A stretch of 64,000 nucleotides of DNA from Buchnera aphidicola (Cinara curvipes) (GCF_900698915.1 NZ_LR217710.1:248001-312000), one strand, 5' to 3'; shown: positions 29,291 to 41,470, counted from the stretch's first letter. Program-made: numbers and translations. Notes: generated by a model from the letters alone, not told the origin.

Positions 29291-29463
29291 AATATATATA
29301 GTTTTTTTAAAAAAAATAATAAATAATTTTAACAAAAAAATTACAAATTAAAATATTTAATATTTTTGAATGAATTAATATAATATTTATTGTACAATAA
29401 AAATATATAATAAGATAGTATACACTATATAAAATATCAATTGTGTATATATTATAAATTATT

Positions 29464-31563
29464 TTATTTTTCATTAATATTTTTCATACTTAATCTAATA
29501 CGACCTTGTCGATCTACTTCTAATACTTTTACAGAAATAATTTGATCAATTTTTAAATAATTAACTACTTTATCTACTCTTTTATTTGAAATTTGAGAAA
29601 TATGTATTAAACCTTCCTTACCTAAACCAATAGATACAAAAGCACCAAAATCAAGAATACGAGTTACTTTTCCTAAATAAACTTTTCCAATTTTAATATC
29701 TTCAGTAATTTCCTTAATTCTACGAATAGCACTTTTAGCTTTTTTTCCAATAGTTGCTGATATTTTTACTACTCCATCATCTTTAATTTCAATAACAGTT
29801 CCAGTTTCTTCTGTTAACATTCTAATTATAGAACCACCTTTACCAATTACATCTTTGATTTTCTCAGGATTAATTTTTATTGTATAAATTCTAGGAGCAA
29901 ATTTTGAAATATCACTTCTAGGGATTTGTAAAGTTGTTTCCATAATATCTAAAATTTTTAATCTTGCTAATCTTGCTTTATACAAAGAGTCTTTGATAAT
30001 ACTAATTGTAATACCAGAAATTTTTATATCCATTTGTAAAGCAGTAATACCTACTCTACTACCTGAAACTTTAAAATCCATGTCACCTAAATAATCTTCA
30101 TCTCCTAAAATATCTGATAAAATCACATAAGAATTATTTTCTTTTATTAAACCCATAGCAATTCCAGCAATTGCTGATTTAATAGGAACTCCAGCATCCA
30201 TTAAAGCTAAAGATGCACCACATACAGAAGCCATTGAAGAAGAACCATTTGATTCTGTAATTTCAGAAACTAAACGAATTGTATAAGGAAATTCTTCAAT
30301 ATTAGGCATTACAGCTAAAAAACTACGTTTAGCTAATTTTCCATGACCTATTTCTCTCCTTTTAGGTGATCCAACAATTCCAATTTCACCTACAGAATAT
30401 GGAGGAAAATTATAATGAAATAAAAAATTATCAGTTCTGTCTCCTAAAAGATCATCTAAATTTTGTGCATCTCTAGATGTTCCTAAAGTAGCAGATACTA
30501 AAGCCTGTGTCTCACCTCTAGTAAATAAAGCAGATCCATGAACTCTAGGAAGTACACCTGTTCTTACATCAATATGTCTAATTATATCATTTTCTCTACC
30601 ATCAATTCTTAATTTTCCTCTTAAAATACGTTTTCGTACAATATTACGTTCTAATAAACATATATTTTCTTCAATTTTAGCTGTTATTAACGTATTATCA
30701 TTATTTAATAAATCTATAATCAATTTTTGTCTAATATCACTTAATTTTTTTAATCTCTCTTTTTTTGTAAAAATATGATACGCTTGATTAATATCTTTCT
30801 TAATTTTTTTAGAAATTAAATTATATAATGTTTTATCTGGTTTAGATAAAATAGAATTAGTATTTGGAATTTTATTTGCTTTTTTAGAAAATAAATAAAT
30901 ATTATCAATTAATGATTTTTGATTTTCGTGTCCAAATAAAATAGCATTTAAAATCTCCTCTTCAGACAATATATTAGCTTCAGCTTCTACCATAAAAATA
31001 GTATCTTTAGTGCCTGAAATTACTAAATCTAAAAAACTCTTTTTAATTTCCTCTGTAGAAGGATTTAATATATATTTATTATTTATTAATCCAACACGTG
31101 CTGCACCTATAGGACCTATAAAAGGTAAACCCGATAAACATAAAACCGCAGAAGAACCTATAATAGAAATTATATCCGGATTTATTTGAGGATTTACTGA
31201 AATGACTGTTACAATAATTTGTACTTCATTTAAAAAATCCTTAGGAAATAAAGGACGTATAGGTCTATCAATTAATCTAGAAATTAAAATCTCGTTTTCA
31301 CTAGGTCTACCTTCGCGACGAAAAAAACCTCCAGGAATTCTACCGGCAGCATAAGTACGCTCTTGATAGTTTACAATTAAAGGAAAAAATTTTTGTCCTG
31401 TTGACACCGAAGTATCACTAACTATAGTGACTAAAACAGTTGTATCATCCATACTAGCTAAAACTGCAGCGGTAGCTTGTCGAGCTATCACTCCAGTTTC
31501 TAAAATAATAGAATGATTACCATATTTAAATTTATGTGTGATTGGTTTTAACAAAATTAACAT
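29464..31563 (-). CDS. pnp: Polyribonucleotide nucleotidyltransferase (PNPase)
   Basis: Trimeric phosphorolytic 3'-5' exoribonuclease of RNA decay. Of 699 residues (E. coli 711), two RNase PH domains (the second with [11 protein letters not shown] and [14 protein letters not shown]) are followed by a KH domain ([10 protein letters not shown]) and an S1 domain ([14 protein letters not shown]). The short acidic tail is reduced. It lies downstream of rpsO and is likely cotranscribed with it, with the E. coli-style partial terminator between them. Confidence 0.98.
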   Translation of the reverse strand: MLILLKPITHKFKYGNHSIILETGVIARQATAAVLASMDDTTVLVTIVSDTSVSTGQKFFPLIVNYQERTYAAGRIPGGFFRREGRPSENEILISRLIDRPIRPLFPKDFLNEVQIIVTVISVNPQINPDIISIIGSSAVLCLSGLPFIGPIGAARVGLINNKYILNPSTEEIKKSFLDLVISGTKDTIFMVEAEANILSEEEILNAILFGHENQKSLIDNIYLFSKKANKIPNTNSILSKPDKTLYNLISKKIKKDINQAYHIFTKKERLKKLSDIRQKLIIDLLNNDNTLITAKIEENICLLERNIVRKRILRGKLRIDGRENDIIRHIDVRTGVLPRVHGSALFTRGETQALVSATLGTSRDAQNLDDLLGDRTDNFLFHYNFPPYSVGEIGIVGSPKRREIGHGKLAKRSFLAVMPNIEEFPYTIRLVSEITESNGSSSMASVCGASLALMDAGVPIKSAIAGIAMGLIKENNSYVILSDILGDEDYLGDMDFKVSGSRVGITALQMDIKISGITISIIKDSLYKARLARLKILDIMETTLQIPRSDISKFAPRIYTIKINPEKIKDVIGKGGSIIRMLTEETGTVIEIKDDGVVKISATIGKKAKSAIRRIKEITEDIKIGKVYLGKVTRILDFGAFVSIGLGKEGLIHISQISNKRVDKVVNYLKIDQIISVKVLEVDRQGRIRLSMKNINEK

Positions 31564-31665
31564 CCTTAAAAAATGATTTAAAAAAATATTTATATTTTAT
31601 TAAAAATAATTTATCATATTAATAATTCAAAAAAATATTTTTATCTCTAATAAATATAAAAATAT

Positions 31666-31690
31666 AAAGAAAAGAGCTATTAAAGCCCCC
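31666..31690 (-). terminator. rpsO-pnp intercistronic terminator-like hairpin
   Basis: On the minus strand GGGCT and AGCTC (31684-31688 and 31674-31678) can pair around a short loop and are followed by TTTTCTTT. It lies about 70 bases after the rpsO stop. E. coli has an attenuating terminator at the same place. The stem is short and includes a G-U pair. Confidence 0.5.
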
Positions 31691-31760
31691 TTCTATATAT
31701 AGAATTATACTCTATTTACTATTATATTTTAATGTTATATAATAACAATTATTTAATATT

Positions 31761-32030
31761 TTAATGACGTAAACCTAAATCTTTAATTAAATATAGATAA
31801 TGTTTATGTTTTTTAGATTTTATATAATCTAATAATTTTCTACGATGAGCAACCATGTTTAATAATCCTTTACGACCACAATGATCATCTTTATTAATAG
31901 AAAAATGTTTTTGTAAATGATTTATTTTTCTAGTTAATAATGCAACTTGAACTGAAGAATTTCCACTATTACTATATAATTTTCCATATTTTATAATTAA
32001 ATCTTTTGTTTCTAATTTATTTTTTGACAT
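31761..32030 (-). CDS. rpsO: 30S ribosomal protein S15
   Basis: 89 residues, same length as E. coli S15. It keeps the rRNA-contact blocks N-S-G-N-S-S-V-Q-V-A-L-L-T-R-K-I, L-x-x-H-F, D-H-x-G-R-K-G-L-L-N-M-V-x-x-R-R-K-L-L-D-Y and the end L-G-L-R-H. It binds 16S rRNA early in 30S assembly. It is between truB and pnp as in E. coli. Confidence 0.98.
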   Translation of the reverse strand: MSKNKLETKDLIIKYGKLYSNSGNSSVQVALLTRKINHLQKHFSINKDDHCGRKGLLNMVAHRRKLLDYIKSKKHKHYLYLIKDLGLRH

Positions 32031-32094
32031 ATATACACCTCATATACTTTTTTATTAAATATAATAATATTATAGTTTTTTATAAAAATTATAA

Positions 32095-33030
32095 TTAATT
32101 ACATAAAATACATTCTGGCTTTAATAATCCTGATGTATTTACTTGCCCAATTCCTAAAAATACATTATTTAGTTTGTTAAAAACCCGAACTAAACCAGTA
32201 TTAAAAGGTAAAATTAATAAAATACATTTATTTTTCTGAAAATCTTTAGCATCTTTTTCAAATAGTTTTACTTGAGGATATTTTAAAAAAACTGAACTAA
32301 TAGGTAATAAAAACGTACGTAATATATTAAAAATACATAATTTGTATTTTTTTTGTATATATCTTTTATTAATAAAAAATAAATCAGATAATTTAATTAA
32401 TTGTGATGAATGATAAGGACCTACTCTTAAACGACGTAAAAAAATTACATGTGCCCCACAATTTAATTTTCTTCCGATATCATATACTAAACTACGAATA
32501 TATGTTCCCTTAGAACATACAACTGTAAATTCTAAAAAACAATTAATAAATTTAATAAAATTTAATTGATAAATCATTAATTTTCTTTTATGACGAGGAA
32601 TTGTAATACCTATCCGAGCATATTTATATAATGGTATTCCATTATATTTAATAGCTGAAAACATAGGTGGAATTTGTTGAATTTCTCCAATAAAATTTTT
32701 TAGAATTTCAGTTATATCATTAATATTAATACATACTGATTGAGTCTTTAATACTTCTCCAGATAAATCTCCAGTAGTAGTAATTTCCCCTAATTTTGCT
32801 ATTACATGATATTTTTTTACTGAATCAGTTAAATATTTTGAAAATTTTGTTGCCTTACCAAATAAAATAGGTAACATACCAGTAGCTAGAGGATCTAATG
32901 AACCTGAATAACCTGCTTTTTTAGCAAAAAAAATTCTTTTTATTTGTTGTAATATACAATTAGAAGAAACTCCTTTTGGTTTATCTAGCAACAATACTCC
33001 AGTATTGTTCATACTGTTTATATAATCCAT
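32095..33030 (-). CDS. truB: tRNA pseudouridine(55) synthase TruB
   Basis: Makes the universal pseudouridine 55 in the T-loop of tRNAs. It has G-V-L-L-L-D-K-P-K-G near residue 11 and the catalytic Asp in G-S-L-D-P-L-A-T-G-M-L-P. K-Y-H-V-I-A and C-S-K-G-T-Y-I-R-S-L follow in order, and a short PUA-like end closes the protein. Length 311 (E. coli 314). It is in the rbfA-truB-rpsO order of E. coli; the rbfA stop is 41 bases upstream. A second in-frame ATG 18 bases downstream is also possible as the start. Confidence 0.97.
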   Translation of the reverse strand: MDYINSMNNTGVLLLDKPKGVSSNCILQQIKRIFFAKKAGYSGSLDPLATGMLPILFGKATKFSKYLTDSVKKYHVIAKLGEITTTGDLSGEVLKTQSVCININDITEILKNFIGEIQQIPPMFSAIKYNGIPLYKYARIGITIPRHKRKLMIYQLNFIKFINCFLEFTVVCSKGTYIRSLVYDIGRKLNCGAHVIFLRRLRVGPYHSSQLIKLSDLFFINKRYIQKKYKLCIFNILRTFLLPISSVFLKYPQVKLFEKDAKDFQKNKCILLILPFNTGLVRVFNKLNNVFLGIGQVNTSGLLKPECILCN

Positions 33031-33071
33031 TTTAAACTCATATTTATATTACTTGAATACTAAATTATTAA

Positions 33072-33431
33072 TTAGTTCAATATACGATTACTAATTAATT
33101 TTGAAATAAAAATCCCATTAATGAAAGAAACATCATGAATAAAGCATAATTTCGGAACAATACGTAAATATATATTCTTATTAAGGAGTGACCTAATAAA
33201 TCCCTCTGCTTTCTGCAATATACTTAATATTAATTCAATATATTTTTTATTTTTATACTGTAAAAAAGTAATAAATATCTTAGCATAACTTAAATCTGAT
33301 GATAACTTTACTTCTGAAATTGTTATTAATGAATTAATTCTTGGATCTTTTAAACGAAATTGAATAATTGTAGCAATTTCTTTATGTAAACTACGTTCTA
33401 ATCGCATAGATCGACTAAAGTTTTTTAACAT
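33072..33431 (-). CDS. rbfA: Ribosome-binding factor A
   Basis: KH-fold factor that binds the 30S subunit and helps mature the 5' end of 16S rRNA, important in the cold. The 119 residues follow E. coli RbfA: R-x-x-R-x-x-x-x-x-x-H-K-E-I-A-T-I-I-Q, D-P-R-I, S-D-L-S-Y-A-K-I-F-I-T-F and a V-P-K-L-C-F-I-H-D segment. I chose the ATG at 33431 because AGGA is six bases upstream and it aligns with the homologous start; the ATG at 33455 precedes that site. The C-terminal tail after strand beta-3 is shortened. Confidence 0.94.
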   Translation of the reverse strand: MLKNFSRSMRLERSLHKEIATIIQFRLKDPRINSLITISEVKLSSDLSYAKIFITFLQYKNKKYIELILSILQKAEGFIRSLLNKNIYLRIVPKLCFIHDVSFINGIFISKLISNRILN

Positions 33432-33485
33432 ATTATTTCCTATTAATAATGACAATATTTTTTATGTATAACATTATTAATTTAT

Positions 33486-35723
33486 TTATTTAATTACTTG
33501 AAAAACCTCAATAATGTCACCGACATGAATATCATTATAATTTTTTACTCCAATACCACATTCAGTTCCACTGCGAACTTCTATAACATCCTCTTTAAAA
33601 CGACGTAATGATTCTAATTCTCCTTCATAGATAACAATATTGTCTCTTAATACTCTTATTGGGTTAGTTTTTTTAATAATACCTTCTATAACCATACACC
33701 CGGAAACTAATCCAAATTTAGGAGATTTAAATATATTTCTTACTTCTGCTAAACCAATAATTTTTTGTTTATGTGTCGGAATTAACAAACCAGACATAAT
33801 TTTTTTAATATCATCAATTAAATCATATATTATAGAATAATATCGAATATCTAAATGTTCTAATTCTATAATTTTTTTCGCAGAAACATTAGCTCTTATA
33901 TTAAAACCTATTAGTATAGCTGAAGTAGTAATACTTAAATTTACATCAGTTTCTGTAATAGCTCCTACACCAGACATTATAATATTAATTTTAATAATTT
34001 TATCAGATAATAATCTTAATGAATCTAATATTGCTTCTAAAGAACCTTGAACATCTGCTTTTAAAATAATATTTAAATCTGATATTTTTTTTGTATTAAT
34101 TTTAGTAAACAAATTATCTATATCAGTCTTTTTTTGATTAAAAAATTTTTTTTCTTTAATTTTTGTTTTTCTATAAATAGAAACTGCCTTAGCTTTTTTT
34201 TCATTATGAACAACTGTTAATATATCTCCTATATTTGGAACTCCGGATAAACCTAATATTTCTACTGGTATAGAAGGGCTAGCTGATGAAATTTTTTGAT
34301 GAGATTCATCTCTAAGTAATTTTATTTTTCCATATTCTGTTCCACAAATGATAATATCATTTAAATGTAAAGTTCCTTCTTTTATTAATACTGTAGCTAT
34401 AGGTCCACATTTTATATCTAAAAAAGATTCAATTACTACACCTGAAGCTGCTCCATTATATACTGATTTTAATTCTAACATTTCAGACTGAAGTAAAATT
34501 ACAGATAACAATTCATCAACTCCAAAACCTGTTTTTGCTGAAACTAATACAAATATATTTTCTCCACCAAATTCCTCAGAAATAATAGAATATTTAACTA
34601 AATCTTTTTTAATTTTTTCTAAATAAGCGTTAGTTTTATCAATTTTATTAATAGCTACTATAATTGGAACATTCGCATTTTTTGCATGTTGAATTGCTTC
34701 TATAGTTTGAGGCATTACACCATCATCTGCAGCAACTACTAACACAACTATATCAGTAATTTTAGTTCCTCGCGCTCTCATAGCAGTAAAAGCAGAATGA
34801 CCTGGAGTATCTAAAAAAGTAATAATTCCATGAGGTGTATTTACATGATAAGCACCAATATGCTGAGTAATACCACCTAATTCTTTTGAAACTACTTTAG
34901 TAGATCGAATATAATCTAATAAAGATGTTTTTCCATGATCTACATGTCCCATTATAGTAACGATAGGAGGTCTTATTTTTTTTATTAAATTATCTAAATT
35001 ACGATTTTTCATTAAAGATATTTCTAATTCATTATCATAATGAATAAGAACTTTATAACCCATTTCCTCTGCTACTAATTGAGCTGTATCTTTATCTAAT
35101 ACTTGATTAATCGTAGCTGAAAAACCTAAGCTTAATAACTTTTTAATAACTTCAAAACTTTTAACTGACATTTTATTAGATAATTCTAATACAGAAATAT
35201 CATTAATAATGATAACTGGCTTATTAAAATTTTTGGAAGGTTTATTAAACTTTTGGTGTAATATAGAATTTTTTATTATATGTGCTTTATTTTTTTTTTT
35301 ATAATTTAAAAAACGTTTATCAGATATTTTTGAAGAAAAAGAAACACTTTTTTTATTATTTTTATTATTACCAGACAATTTAATCGATTTATTATTAATA
35401 TAACTTTTTTTTATTTTTTTAGAATCTTGATTATTTCGTATATTTTTTTTATTTTTATGTATTACAATATCAGAATCTAATTGTTTATTTTTTAAAATAT
35501 TTTTTTTATTTAATGAATTAAAACTAGATGTTTTCTTCTTTATTTTTTTTTTAAATTCAGTGCTAATATTTTTCTTATTTCTATTTTGAAAAGAAATATC
35601 TGATTTAATAAATTTAGAATGTACTAAATTTGTTGGTTTTTTTTTATTATTTGATAATTTTTTTTTCTTATCTTTATTTAATAACTGATTATTATTTTTA
35701 TGTCTTATTTTTTTCAATTTCAC
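33486..35723 (-). CDS. infB: Translation initiation factor IF-2
   Basis: GTPase that brings fMet-tRNA to the 30S subunit and promotes 50S joining. The first 150 residues are a lysine/asparagine-rich low-complexity region replacing most of the E. coli N domain. Then comes the IF2-N helix bundle, the G domain with [13 protein letters not shown] and N-K-I-D, and domains II to IV. Length 745 against 890 in E. coli. It is between rbfA and nusA as in E. coli. Confidence 0.97.
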   Translation of the reverse strand: MKLKKIRHKNNNQLLNKDKKKKLSNNKKKPTNLVHSKFIKSDISFQNRNKKNISTEFKKKIKKKTSSFNSLNKKNILKNKQLDSDIVIHKNKKNIRNNQDSKKIKKSYINNKSIKLSGNNKNNKKSVSFSSKISDKRFLNYKKKNKAHIIKNSILHQKFNKPSKNFNKPVIIINDISVLELSNKMSVKSFEVIKKLLSLGFSATINQVLDKDTAQLVAEEMGYKVLIHYDNELEISLMKNRNLDNLIKKIRPPIVTIMGHVDHGKTSLLDYIRSTKVVSKELGGITQHIGAYHVNTPHGIITFLDTPGHSAFTAMRARGTKITDIVVLVVAADDGVMPQTIEAIQHAKNANVPIIVAINKIDKTNAYLEKIKKDLVKYSIISEEFGGENIFVLVSAKTGFGVDELLSVILLQSEMLELKSVYNGAASGVVIESFLDIKCGPIATVLIKEGTLHLNDIIICGTEYGKIKLLRDESHQKISSASPSIPVEILGLSGVPNIGDILTVVHNEKKAKAVSIYRKTKIKEKKFFNQKKTDIDNLFTKINTKKISDLNIILKADVQGSLEAILDSLRLLSDKIIKINIIMSGVGAITETDVNLSITTSAILIGFNIRANVSAKKIIELEHLDIRYYSIIYDLIDDIKKIMSGLLIPTHKQKIIGLAEVRNIFKSPKFGLVSGCMVIEGIIKKTNPIRVLRDNIVIYEGELESLRRFKEDVIEVRSGTECGIGVKNYNDIHVGDIIEVFQVIK

Positions 35724-36059
35724 TGGTAAAATTATCTCTTTTATTTTAAGTGTAAATTCAATTAAAGATTAATATTATTAAAAATTTTATTAAAATAATA
35801 TATCAAAAAATATATTTAATAAATACTATTTTTTATTCAATTATTTAATATATATAAAAAACATATTTATTTAAATATATTTAAATTACTATTTTTTTAA
35901 AAAATTATTTGATATAATCTATATTTTATGATTCTTAATAAAAAAAATTATTTTATTAAAAGTTTTATATATTTTTATTTAAAAAATATTACTAAATTTT
36001 TTAAAAATAATTTTATTTTTTTAAAAAATTTGTTATTATAAATACTATTATATTTTATT
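35724..36059. other. nusA-infB spacer
   Basis: About 335 A/T-rich bases inside what is an almost gapless operon in E. coli. No ORF or clear hairpin is seen. It may contain a separate promoter for infB, since the distance makes readthrough from nusA less certain. Confidence 0.45.
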
Positions 36060-37547
36060 TTATTTATTTTCATTAAACCAACAAATATTTCGTGCTTCCA
36101 TTATTAATTGACCTGCTTGTATAGTTGTTAATATAGAAATATCATTTAAATCATCAATACTTTTTTCAGCTAAATGTTCTAAAGTATATATTTTTTTTTC
36201 TATTAATTTTTGAATTACAATTTCATTGATGTTTTTTAAACAAGATAGTTCTGAATTTGAATAATTCTTATAAAACATTTTTACTAATTTTTCTTGATCA
36301 TTTTTTAAAATTAGTGTTGCTTTTCTTTTTATTTTGAGAATAATATTATTTTTAATTCCTTTGATTGATAATAATTGACGTATAGATGCATCAGCAATTG
36401 ATTGTATAGAAGAAAATCCTGAATGAAATAATAGTGAGATATCATTTTTAGTAAGTTGAAGTTGATTTTTAAAAATATAAAAAAAATCTTTTTTTTCTAA
36501 TTTGTTATCTTTTATTAAAGTATCTGAAGTCATAATGTTTAATTCCCATCCAGTTAACTGAGATGCTAAACGAACATTTTGTCCATTTCTTCCGATTGCT
36601 TGAGCTAAATTATATTCTTCAACAGATACATTAATAGTATGATTATAATCATCTAAAATAATTGACGATACATCAGCAGGAGCCATAGAATTAATAACAA
36701 ATTTTTCTGGGTTATGATCCCATAAAATTATATCAATTCTTTCTCCTCCTAATTCACTAGAAACTGCTTGAACTCTAGCTCCACGAATTCCAACACAAGC
36801 ACCCACGGGATCAATTCTACTATCATATGTCATAACAGCTATTTTTGATCTTGAACCAGGATCTCTAGCAATAGCTTTTATTTCTATTAATTTTTCTCCT
36901 ATTTCAGGAACTTCAATGCGAAATAATTCAATTAACATATCTAATCTTGATCTACTAATAAATAGTTGTATACCTCTAGATTCACAAGAAATATTGTATA
37001 ACACACCTCGTACTCTATCATTAATTCTAAAATTTTCTCTTGGTAGCATATCTTCACGCATAATTATACCTTCAATATTATTACCAATATCCAAAATAAT
37101 GTAATCTCGATTAATTTTTTTAACGATTCCTATAATAATCCGACCTTTTTTTTTATAAAACTGACTAATAATAATTTCTCTTTCCGCTTCTTTTACTTTT
37201 TGTATAATAACCTGTTTAGCTATTTGAGTTGCAATACGATCAAAAGTTACAGAATTAATACAATCTTCTATATAATCATTTAATTTTATAGTATTATTTT
37301 CAAATCGAGCTGCTTCTAATGTAATTTCTTTTGTTGGATTAAATACAGTATTTACTACTAACCATCTTCGATATGTATTAAAACTACCATCATTACGATT
37401 TATGCACACTCTAACATTTATATCTTGATTATATTTTTTTTTCGTAGCAATTGATAAAGCGCTTTCTAAAGCTTCAAAAATTTTCTCTCTAGGAATAGAC
37501 TTTTCATGAGAAACAACATCTACTACAGATAATATTTCTTTGTTCAT
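36060..37547 (-). CDS. nusA: Transcription termination/antitermination factor NusA
   Basis: RNA polymerase-associated factor for pausing, termination and antitermination. 495 residues (same as E. coli): N-terminal RNAP-binding domain, S1 domain ([16 protein letters not shown]), KH1 and KH2 ([17 protein letters not shown] loop), and two C-terminal acidic repeat regions. AAGGAT lies upstream of the ATG. In E. coli rimP is directly upstream; here a terminator, tRNA-Leu and secG are found instead and no rimP is present. Confidence 0.97.
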   Translation of the reverse strand: MNKEILSVVDVVSHEKSIPREKIFEALESALSIATKKKYNQDINVRVCINRNDGSFNTYRRWLVVNTVFNPTKEITLEAARFENNTIKLNDYIEDCINSVTFDRIATQIAKQVIIQKVKEAEREIIISQFYKKKGRIIIGIVKKINRDYIILDIGNNIEGIIMREDMLPRENFRINDRVRGVLYNISCESRGIQLFISRSRLDMLIELFRIEVPEIGEKLIEIKAIARDPGSRSKIAVMTYDSRIDPVGACVGIRGARVQAVSSELGGERIDIILWDHNPEKFVINSMAPADVSSIILDDYNHTINVSVEEYNLAQAIGRNGQNVRLASQLTGWELNIMTSDTLIKDNKLEKKDFFYIFKNQLQLTKNDISLLFHSGFSSIQSIADASIRQLLSIKGIKNNIILKIKRKATLILKNDQEKLVKMFYKNYSNSELSCLKNINEIVIQKLIEKKIYTLEHLAEKSIDDLNDISILTTIQAGQLIMEARNICWFNENK

Positions 37548-37726
37548 ATCAATTATCCTTAAATTTAAATGGATATATTCAACTAAATAAATAATTCAAA
37601 GAAAAAGAAATTTTGTTAATCAAAATAAAAAAAATGATATTTTATATATAAAATTATTTTTTAAATATGCTAAATTTTTTATAATAGATATTTTCTAATG
37701 AAAAATTTTTATTTATTAAATAGTTG

Positions 37727-37755
37727 TAATAAAAAACCCCGAAAATTTCGGGGTT
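37727..37755 (-). terminator. Rho-independent terminator of secG-tRNA-Leu(GAG)
   Basis: Perfect 10-bp arms AACCCCGAAA and TTTCGGGGTT (37735-37755) with a GC core. Read on the minus strand it is followed by TTTTTTATTA. It lies 80 bases after tRNA-Leu and 180 bases before nusA, so it isolates nusA from upstream transcription. Confidence 0.88.
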
Positions 37756-37835
37756 GAAATATTAAATTTCCATTTTAATAAAAATATATTTAATATAAAA
37801 AATTAAAAAAAGAAAGAAAAAAGAAACATAATTTA

Positions 37836-37925
37836 TACCGAAGACGGGAATTGAACCCGTACACTTATTTAAAATTAAGTACTACCCCCTCAAGATAGCG
37901 TGTCTACCAATTTCACCACTTCGGT
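37836..37925 (-). tRNA. tRNA-Leu(GAG)
   Basis: 90 bases; class II cloverleaf, acceptor ACCGAAG/CTTCGGT with A73. The anticodon loop TTGAGGG gives GAG. It follows secG, exactly as leuU does in E. coli. Confidence 0.97.
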
Positions 37926-38007
37926 TAAGATCTTTATATTATTATTATAGTATAAATATTTTAATAAATAAGTATAATTATAAAAATAAAATAATTCATA
38001 TGAATAA

Positions 38008-38256
38008 TTATATATTTAAACTATATTGAGTCCAATAATTAAATTTACATAAAATTAAACTTATTACAAAAAATAAAATTAATAATACTATTATTGTATA
38101 TGTCATTACATAACCTTTCGAATGTTCAGTAAATAACTGAGAGGAATAATCACTGACATTAGAAGATAAATTACTTCCAGAACTAAATTGAAATATAATA
38201 AGAGAAATTAATATAAAGGAAATAAAAACAAAAATTATCAATAAAAACAAATGCAT
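38008..38256 (-). CDS. secG: Protein translocase subunit SecG
   Basis: Small inner-membrane partner of SecYE. Two hydrophobic helices (about residues 3-22 and 47-70) flank the Ser-rich loop with F-Q-F-S-S-G-S aligned to L-Q-Q-G-K-G-A. Starting at the ATG at 38256 gives 82 residues and matches the first residues of E. coli SecG (M-Y-E-A-L-L-V-V-F); an ATG at 38268 adds four. The long hydrophilic C-terminal tail of E. coli SecG is missing. Confidence 0.9.
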   Translation of the reverse strand: MHLFLLIIFVFISFILISLIIFQFSSGSNLSSNVSDYSSQLFTEHSKGYVMTYTIIVLLILFFVISLILCKFNYWTQYSLNI

Positions 38257-38961
38257 ATAAAACACCATATATTATTTTAATACTTAAAATATAATTTATA
38301 TAAAATATTTATATAATTAATTATCATTAATTTAAATCTATAAAAATTTTATATATTAAAAAATAGTATATACTAATTAAAATAGTATATAAATAATTTT
38401 TATATACTTTTAAAATATTAAAATAAATTTTAAATCTAATTATAATAATATATATTTAATTTACTTATATAAAAATTTTATTTTTTTAATATGAGTTTAT
38501 TATAATTAATAATTTTACAAAAAGAAAAAAAATTATTATGTATATATTTTTCTATAAAAAAATAAAGTTAAATTTTACAAAAAATTAAATAATTTTTTAT
38601 AAAAATATTTATATAAATAAATATCTATTTAAAATATAAATATTTAATAAAATATATAAACTTTATTTTTTAATAAATATTAAATGATTTATCCAAGAAT
38701 ATATATAAAATTATTTTTTTAAAATAAAAAATATATATATTTTATAAACGATTAATTTATTAATGATATCTATTATAAAAATAGATATCATTAAATTAAT
38801 GATAATAATATTTTTAATAATTATAAATTTTATATAAATTATTTTTAAAAATAATTATAAATAATAATATTTATATTTTTACAAGAAAAATAATTATTAC
38901 TATATAAAATCGATTAATTTTTAAAAAAAATAAAAAAATTTTCTTTCTATGAAAATAATTT
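38257..38961. other. Gene desert between secG and ftsH
   Basis: About 700 bases of extreme A/T with stops in every frame. In E. coli glmM and folP stand between secG and ftsH; no trace of either protein can be read here. The only structure is the long inverted repeat at 38760-38794. Confidence 0.6.
38760..38794. repeat. Perfect 15-bp inverted repeat downstream of ftsH
   Basis: Arms TTAATGATATCTATT and AATAGATATCATTAA are exact complements around a five-base loop (ATAAA). It lies about 170 bases beyond the ftsH stop. It could end or stabilise the ftsH transcript, but no T-run follows on either strand. Confidence 0.75.
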
Positions 38962-40821
38962 TTAACGTAAATGCCATCCGTCTGGTACACGAACTGGTTT
39001 TCTAGACATTAAATCATCAATTTGTAAAGAATCTAATGTTTCATATTTCATTAAAGCGTCTTTCATAGCATGTAAAATATCTATATTTTCATCTAAAATT
39101 TTCTTTGCTCTTTTATAATTAATTTTAATTAGTAATTTTATTTCCTCATCAATTATTTGAGCTGTTTTATCCGAAATATATTTATTTTTTTCTATAGTCT
39201 GACCCAAAAATACTTCTTTTTCTTCTTCTACGTATGATAAAGGTCCTAATTTTTCTGAAAAACCCCATCGTGTAACCATATTTCTTGCTAAACTAGTAGC
39301 TAACTTAATATCACCATAAGAACCAGTTGAAACTTTATTAAAACCATAAATAATTTCTTCAGCTAAACGTCCACCATATAAAGTAGATATTTTACTTTCT
39401 AATTTTTGACGACTTAAAATGCGTGTATCAGATGAGGGTAAAAATAATGTTAAGCCTAAAGCATCTCCTCTAGGAATAATTGTAACCTTATGTACAGGAT
39501 CATGATTAGGAGCTAATCTACCAATGATTACATGACCTGATTCATGATATGCGGTAGATTCTCGTTGAAATTCTGTTATTATAATAGATTTTTTCTCAGA
39601 ACCCATTATAATCTTATCTCTAGATTTTTCAAAATCTAGCATGCTAACTACAGCTTTATTAAATCTAGCAGCTAATAATGCTGCTTCATTAACTAAATTA
39701 GCTAGATCTGCTCCTGAAAAACCAGGAGTACTTCGAGCTATAATAATTGGAATTACATCATTAGAAACAAGAATTCTTCGTATATGAATTTTCAATATTT
39801 CTTCTCTTCCCTTAATGTCTGGTAAAGAAACTGTAACTTGTCGATCAAACCTACCAGGTCTTAAGAGAGCAGGATCGAGAACATCTGGGCGATTAGTAGC
39901 TGCAATTAATATAATTCCTTTATTACCTCCAAAACCATCCATTTCTACTAATATTTGATTCAATGTTTGGTCTCTTTCACTATGACTATTATTTGCATGT
40001 ACACTTCTACTTCTTCCAACAGCATCAATTTCATCAATAAAAATTATACAAGGTGCACATTTTCTTGCATTTTCAAACATATTTCTAACTCTAGAAGCGC
40101 CAACACCAACAAACATTTCTACAAAATCAGAACCTGATATTGCAAAAAAGGGAACATTAGCTTCACCAGCGATTGCTTTAGCTAATAATGTCTTTCCGGT
40201 TCCGGGAGGACCTGACATTAATATCCCTCTAGGAATCTTTCCACCGAGTCTTTTAAATCTCTTTGGTTCTTTCAAATACTCAACTAATTCAGATACATCT
40301 TCTTTTGCTTCTTCGCATCCAGCAATATCTGAAAAAGTAGTTTTAACTTTATTTTTCAATAACATTTTAGCTTTACTTTTTCCAAACAAAAATATTCCTT
40401 TACTTCCATTAACCTGTATATAATTTATAAAAAAAATCAATATACCTACTAAAAAAAAAGAAGGAAACCAGGAAATAAAAATAGATAAAAAAATACTTCG
40501 ACCTTTGTTAGGATAATCTCCTATAATATTAATCTTATGTCTTAATAATACATCTAGTAGTCTAAAATCATGAATAGGAATATACGTAATATACTGTGAC
40601 ATATCTTTTCTAATAACTGAAATTTTATTTCCATTAATTCGAACTTCACGAATTTTATTTCTATTAACTTCTACTAAAAAAGTAGAATAATTAACTTCAT
40701 AATTATTTAAATAATAATTATTTATTTTTTGAAATAAAGACATTCCTATAATTAAAATTAAAGACCATATAATGAAATTTTTAACTGTATTAGTCAAAAG
40801 ATAACCCCACTTTATGTTCAT
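38962..40821 (-). CDS. ftsH: ATP-dependent zinc metalloprotease FtsH
   Basis: Membrane-anchored AAA+ protease for membrane quality control and regulated turnover. It has two N-terminal transmembrane helices with a periplasmic domain between them, Walker A G-P-P-G-T-G-K-T, Walker B F-I-D-E-I-D, the SRH region with R-P-G-R-F-D-R, and the zinc site H-E-S-G-H. I chose ATG 40821 (619 residues); the GTG at 40857 lies inside rlmE and aligns with nothing in E. coli FtsH. The disordered C-terminal tail of E. coli (about 35 residues) is absent. It is downstream of rlmE as in E. coli. Confidence 0.96.
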   Translation of the reverse strand: MNIKWGYLLTNTVKNFIIWSLILIIGMSLFQKINNYYLNNYEVNYSTFLVEVNRNKIREVRINGNKISVIRKDMSQYITYIPIHDFRLLDVLLRHKINIIGDYPNKGRSIFLSIFISWFPSFFLVGILIFFINYIQVNGSKGIFLFGKSKAKMLLKNKVKTTFSDIAGCEEAKEDVSELVEYLKEPKRFKRLGGKIPRGILMSGPPGTGKTLLAKAIAGEANVPFFAISGSDFVEMFVGVGASRVRNMFENARKCAPCIIFIDEIDAVGRSRSVHANNSHSERDQTLNQILVEMDGFGGNKGIILIAATNRPDVLDPALLRPGRFDRQVTVSLPDIKGREEILKIHIRRILVSNDVIPIIIARSTPGFSGADLANLVNEAALLAARFNKAVVSMLDFEKSRDKIIMGSEKKSIIITEFQRESTAYHESGHVIIGRLAPNHDPVHKVTIIPRGDALGLTLFLPSSDTRILSRQKLESKISTLYGGRLAEEIIYGFNKVSTGSYGDIKLATSLARNMVTRWGFSEKLGPLSYVEEEKEVFLGQTIEKNKYISDKTAQIIDEEIKLLIKINYKRAKKILDENIDILHAMKDALMKYETLDSLQIDDLMSRKPVRVPDGWHLR

Positions 40822-40840
40822 ATTAAAATAAAATAAAAAA

Positions 40841-41470
40841 TTATATTTTAAGTCCACGAGCTATAATAAAAACTTCACGAGAATTAAAACGTGAAGAACG
40901 TGGTTTATAAACTTTTACTATTATAAATTTACTAAAAATTTTTTGTATATATTTATTAAAACCATAACCTTGAAATAACTTTATTATTAGATATCCTGTA
41001 TTTGATAATACATGTACAGCAATTCTTACTGCAATATTACTTAATTTAAATGTATTAACATTATCAACAATAGAACAACCACTAATATTAGGAGACATAT
41101 CAGACATGACAACATTCCAGGAATGCTTTTTCAAAAAAAACAACATTTTTTTTTGTACATCTGTATTTGAGACATCTACATTAAAAAAAGTAACATTTTT
41201 TAAAGGACGCATTGGTAAAATATCATATGCAAAAATAACTCCTGAACAACCAATTTCCTGACTAGCGTATTCTGACCAACCTCCTGGATTTGATCCTAAA
41301 TCTATGATATTCATGCCTTTTTTAAAAATTTTTTCAGATTCATTAATTTCTTTTAATTTAAACCATGATCTAGACCTTAAACTTCTTCTATTTCTTTCTT
41401 TAACATAAGGATCACTACAATGTTTCTTAAACCAATTTTTAGAACTTCTTGAATTTTTTCTAAAAATCAT
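40841..41470 (-). CDS. rlmE: 23S rRNA (uridine2552-2'-O)-methyltransferase
   Basis: SAM enzyme (FtsJ/RrmJ) that methylates U2552 in the A-loop of 23S rRNA at a late 50S assembly step. 209 residues, same as E. coli. It has the basic N-terminus with R-S-R-S-W-F-K-L, the SAM loop [10 protein letters not shown], and catalytic Asp in S-D-M-S-P-N and Lys in L-I-I-K-L-F-Q-G. It is directly upstream of ftsH. Confidence 0.97.
   Translation of the reverse strand: MIFRKNSRSSKNWFKKHCSDPYVKERNRRSLRSRSWFKLKEINESEKIFKKGMNIIDLGSNPGGWSEYASQEIGCSGVIFAYDILPMRPLKNVTFFNVDVSNTDVQKKMLFFLKKHSWNVVMSDMSPNISGCSIVDNVNTFKLSNIAVRIAVHVLSNTGYLIIKLFQGYGFNKYIQKIFSKFIIVKVYKPRSSRFNSREVFIIARGLKI

Noticed and set aside
36916-37104. 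Plus-strand ORF opposite nusA
   Set aside because: It lies wholly inside the S1-domain coding region of nusA, has no start signal and no recognisable protein.
40821-40857. GTG start of ftsH at 40857
   Set aside because: It lies inside rlmE and adds residues unlike FtsH; the ATG at 40821 is the better start.
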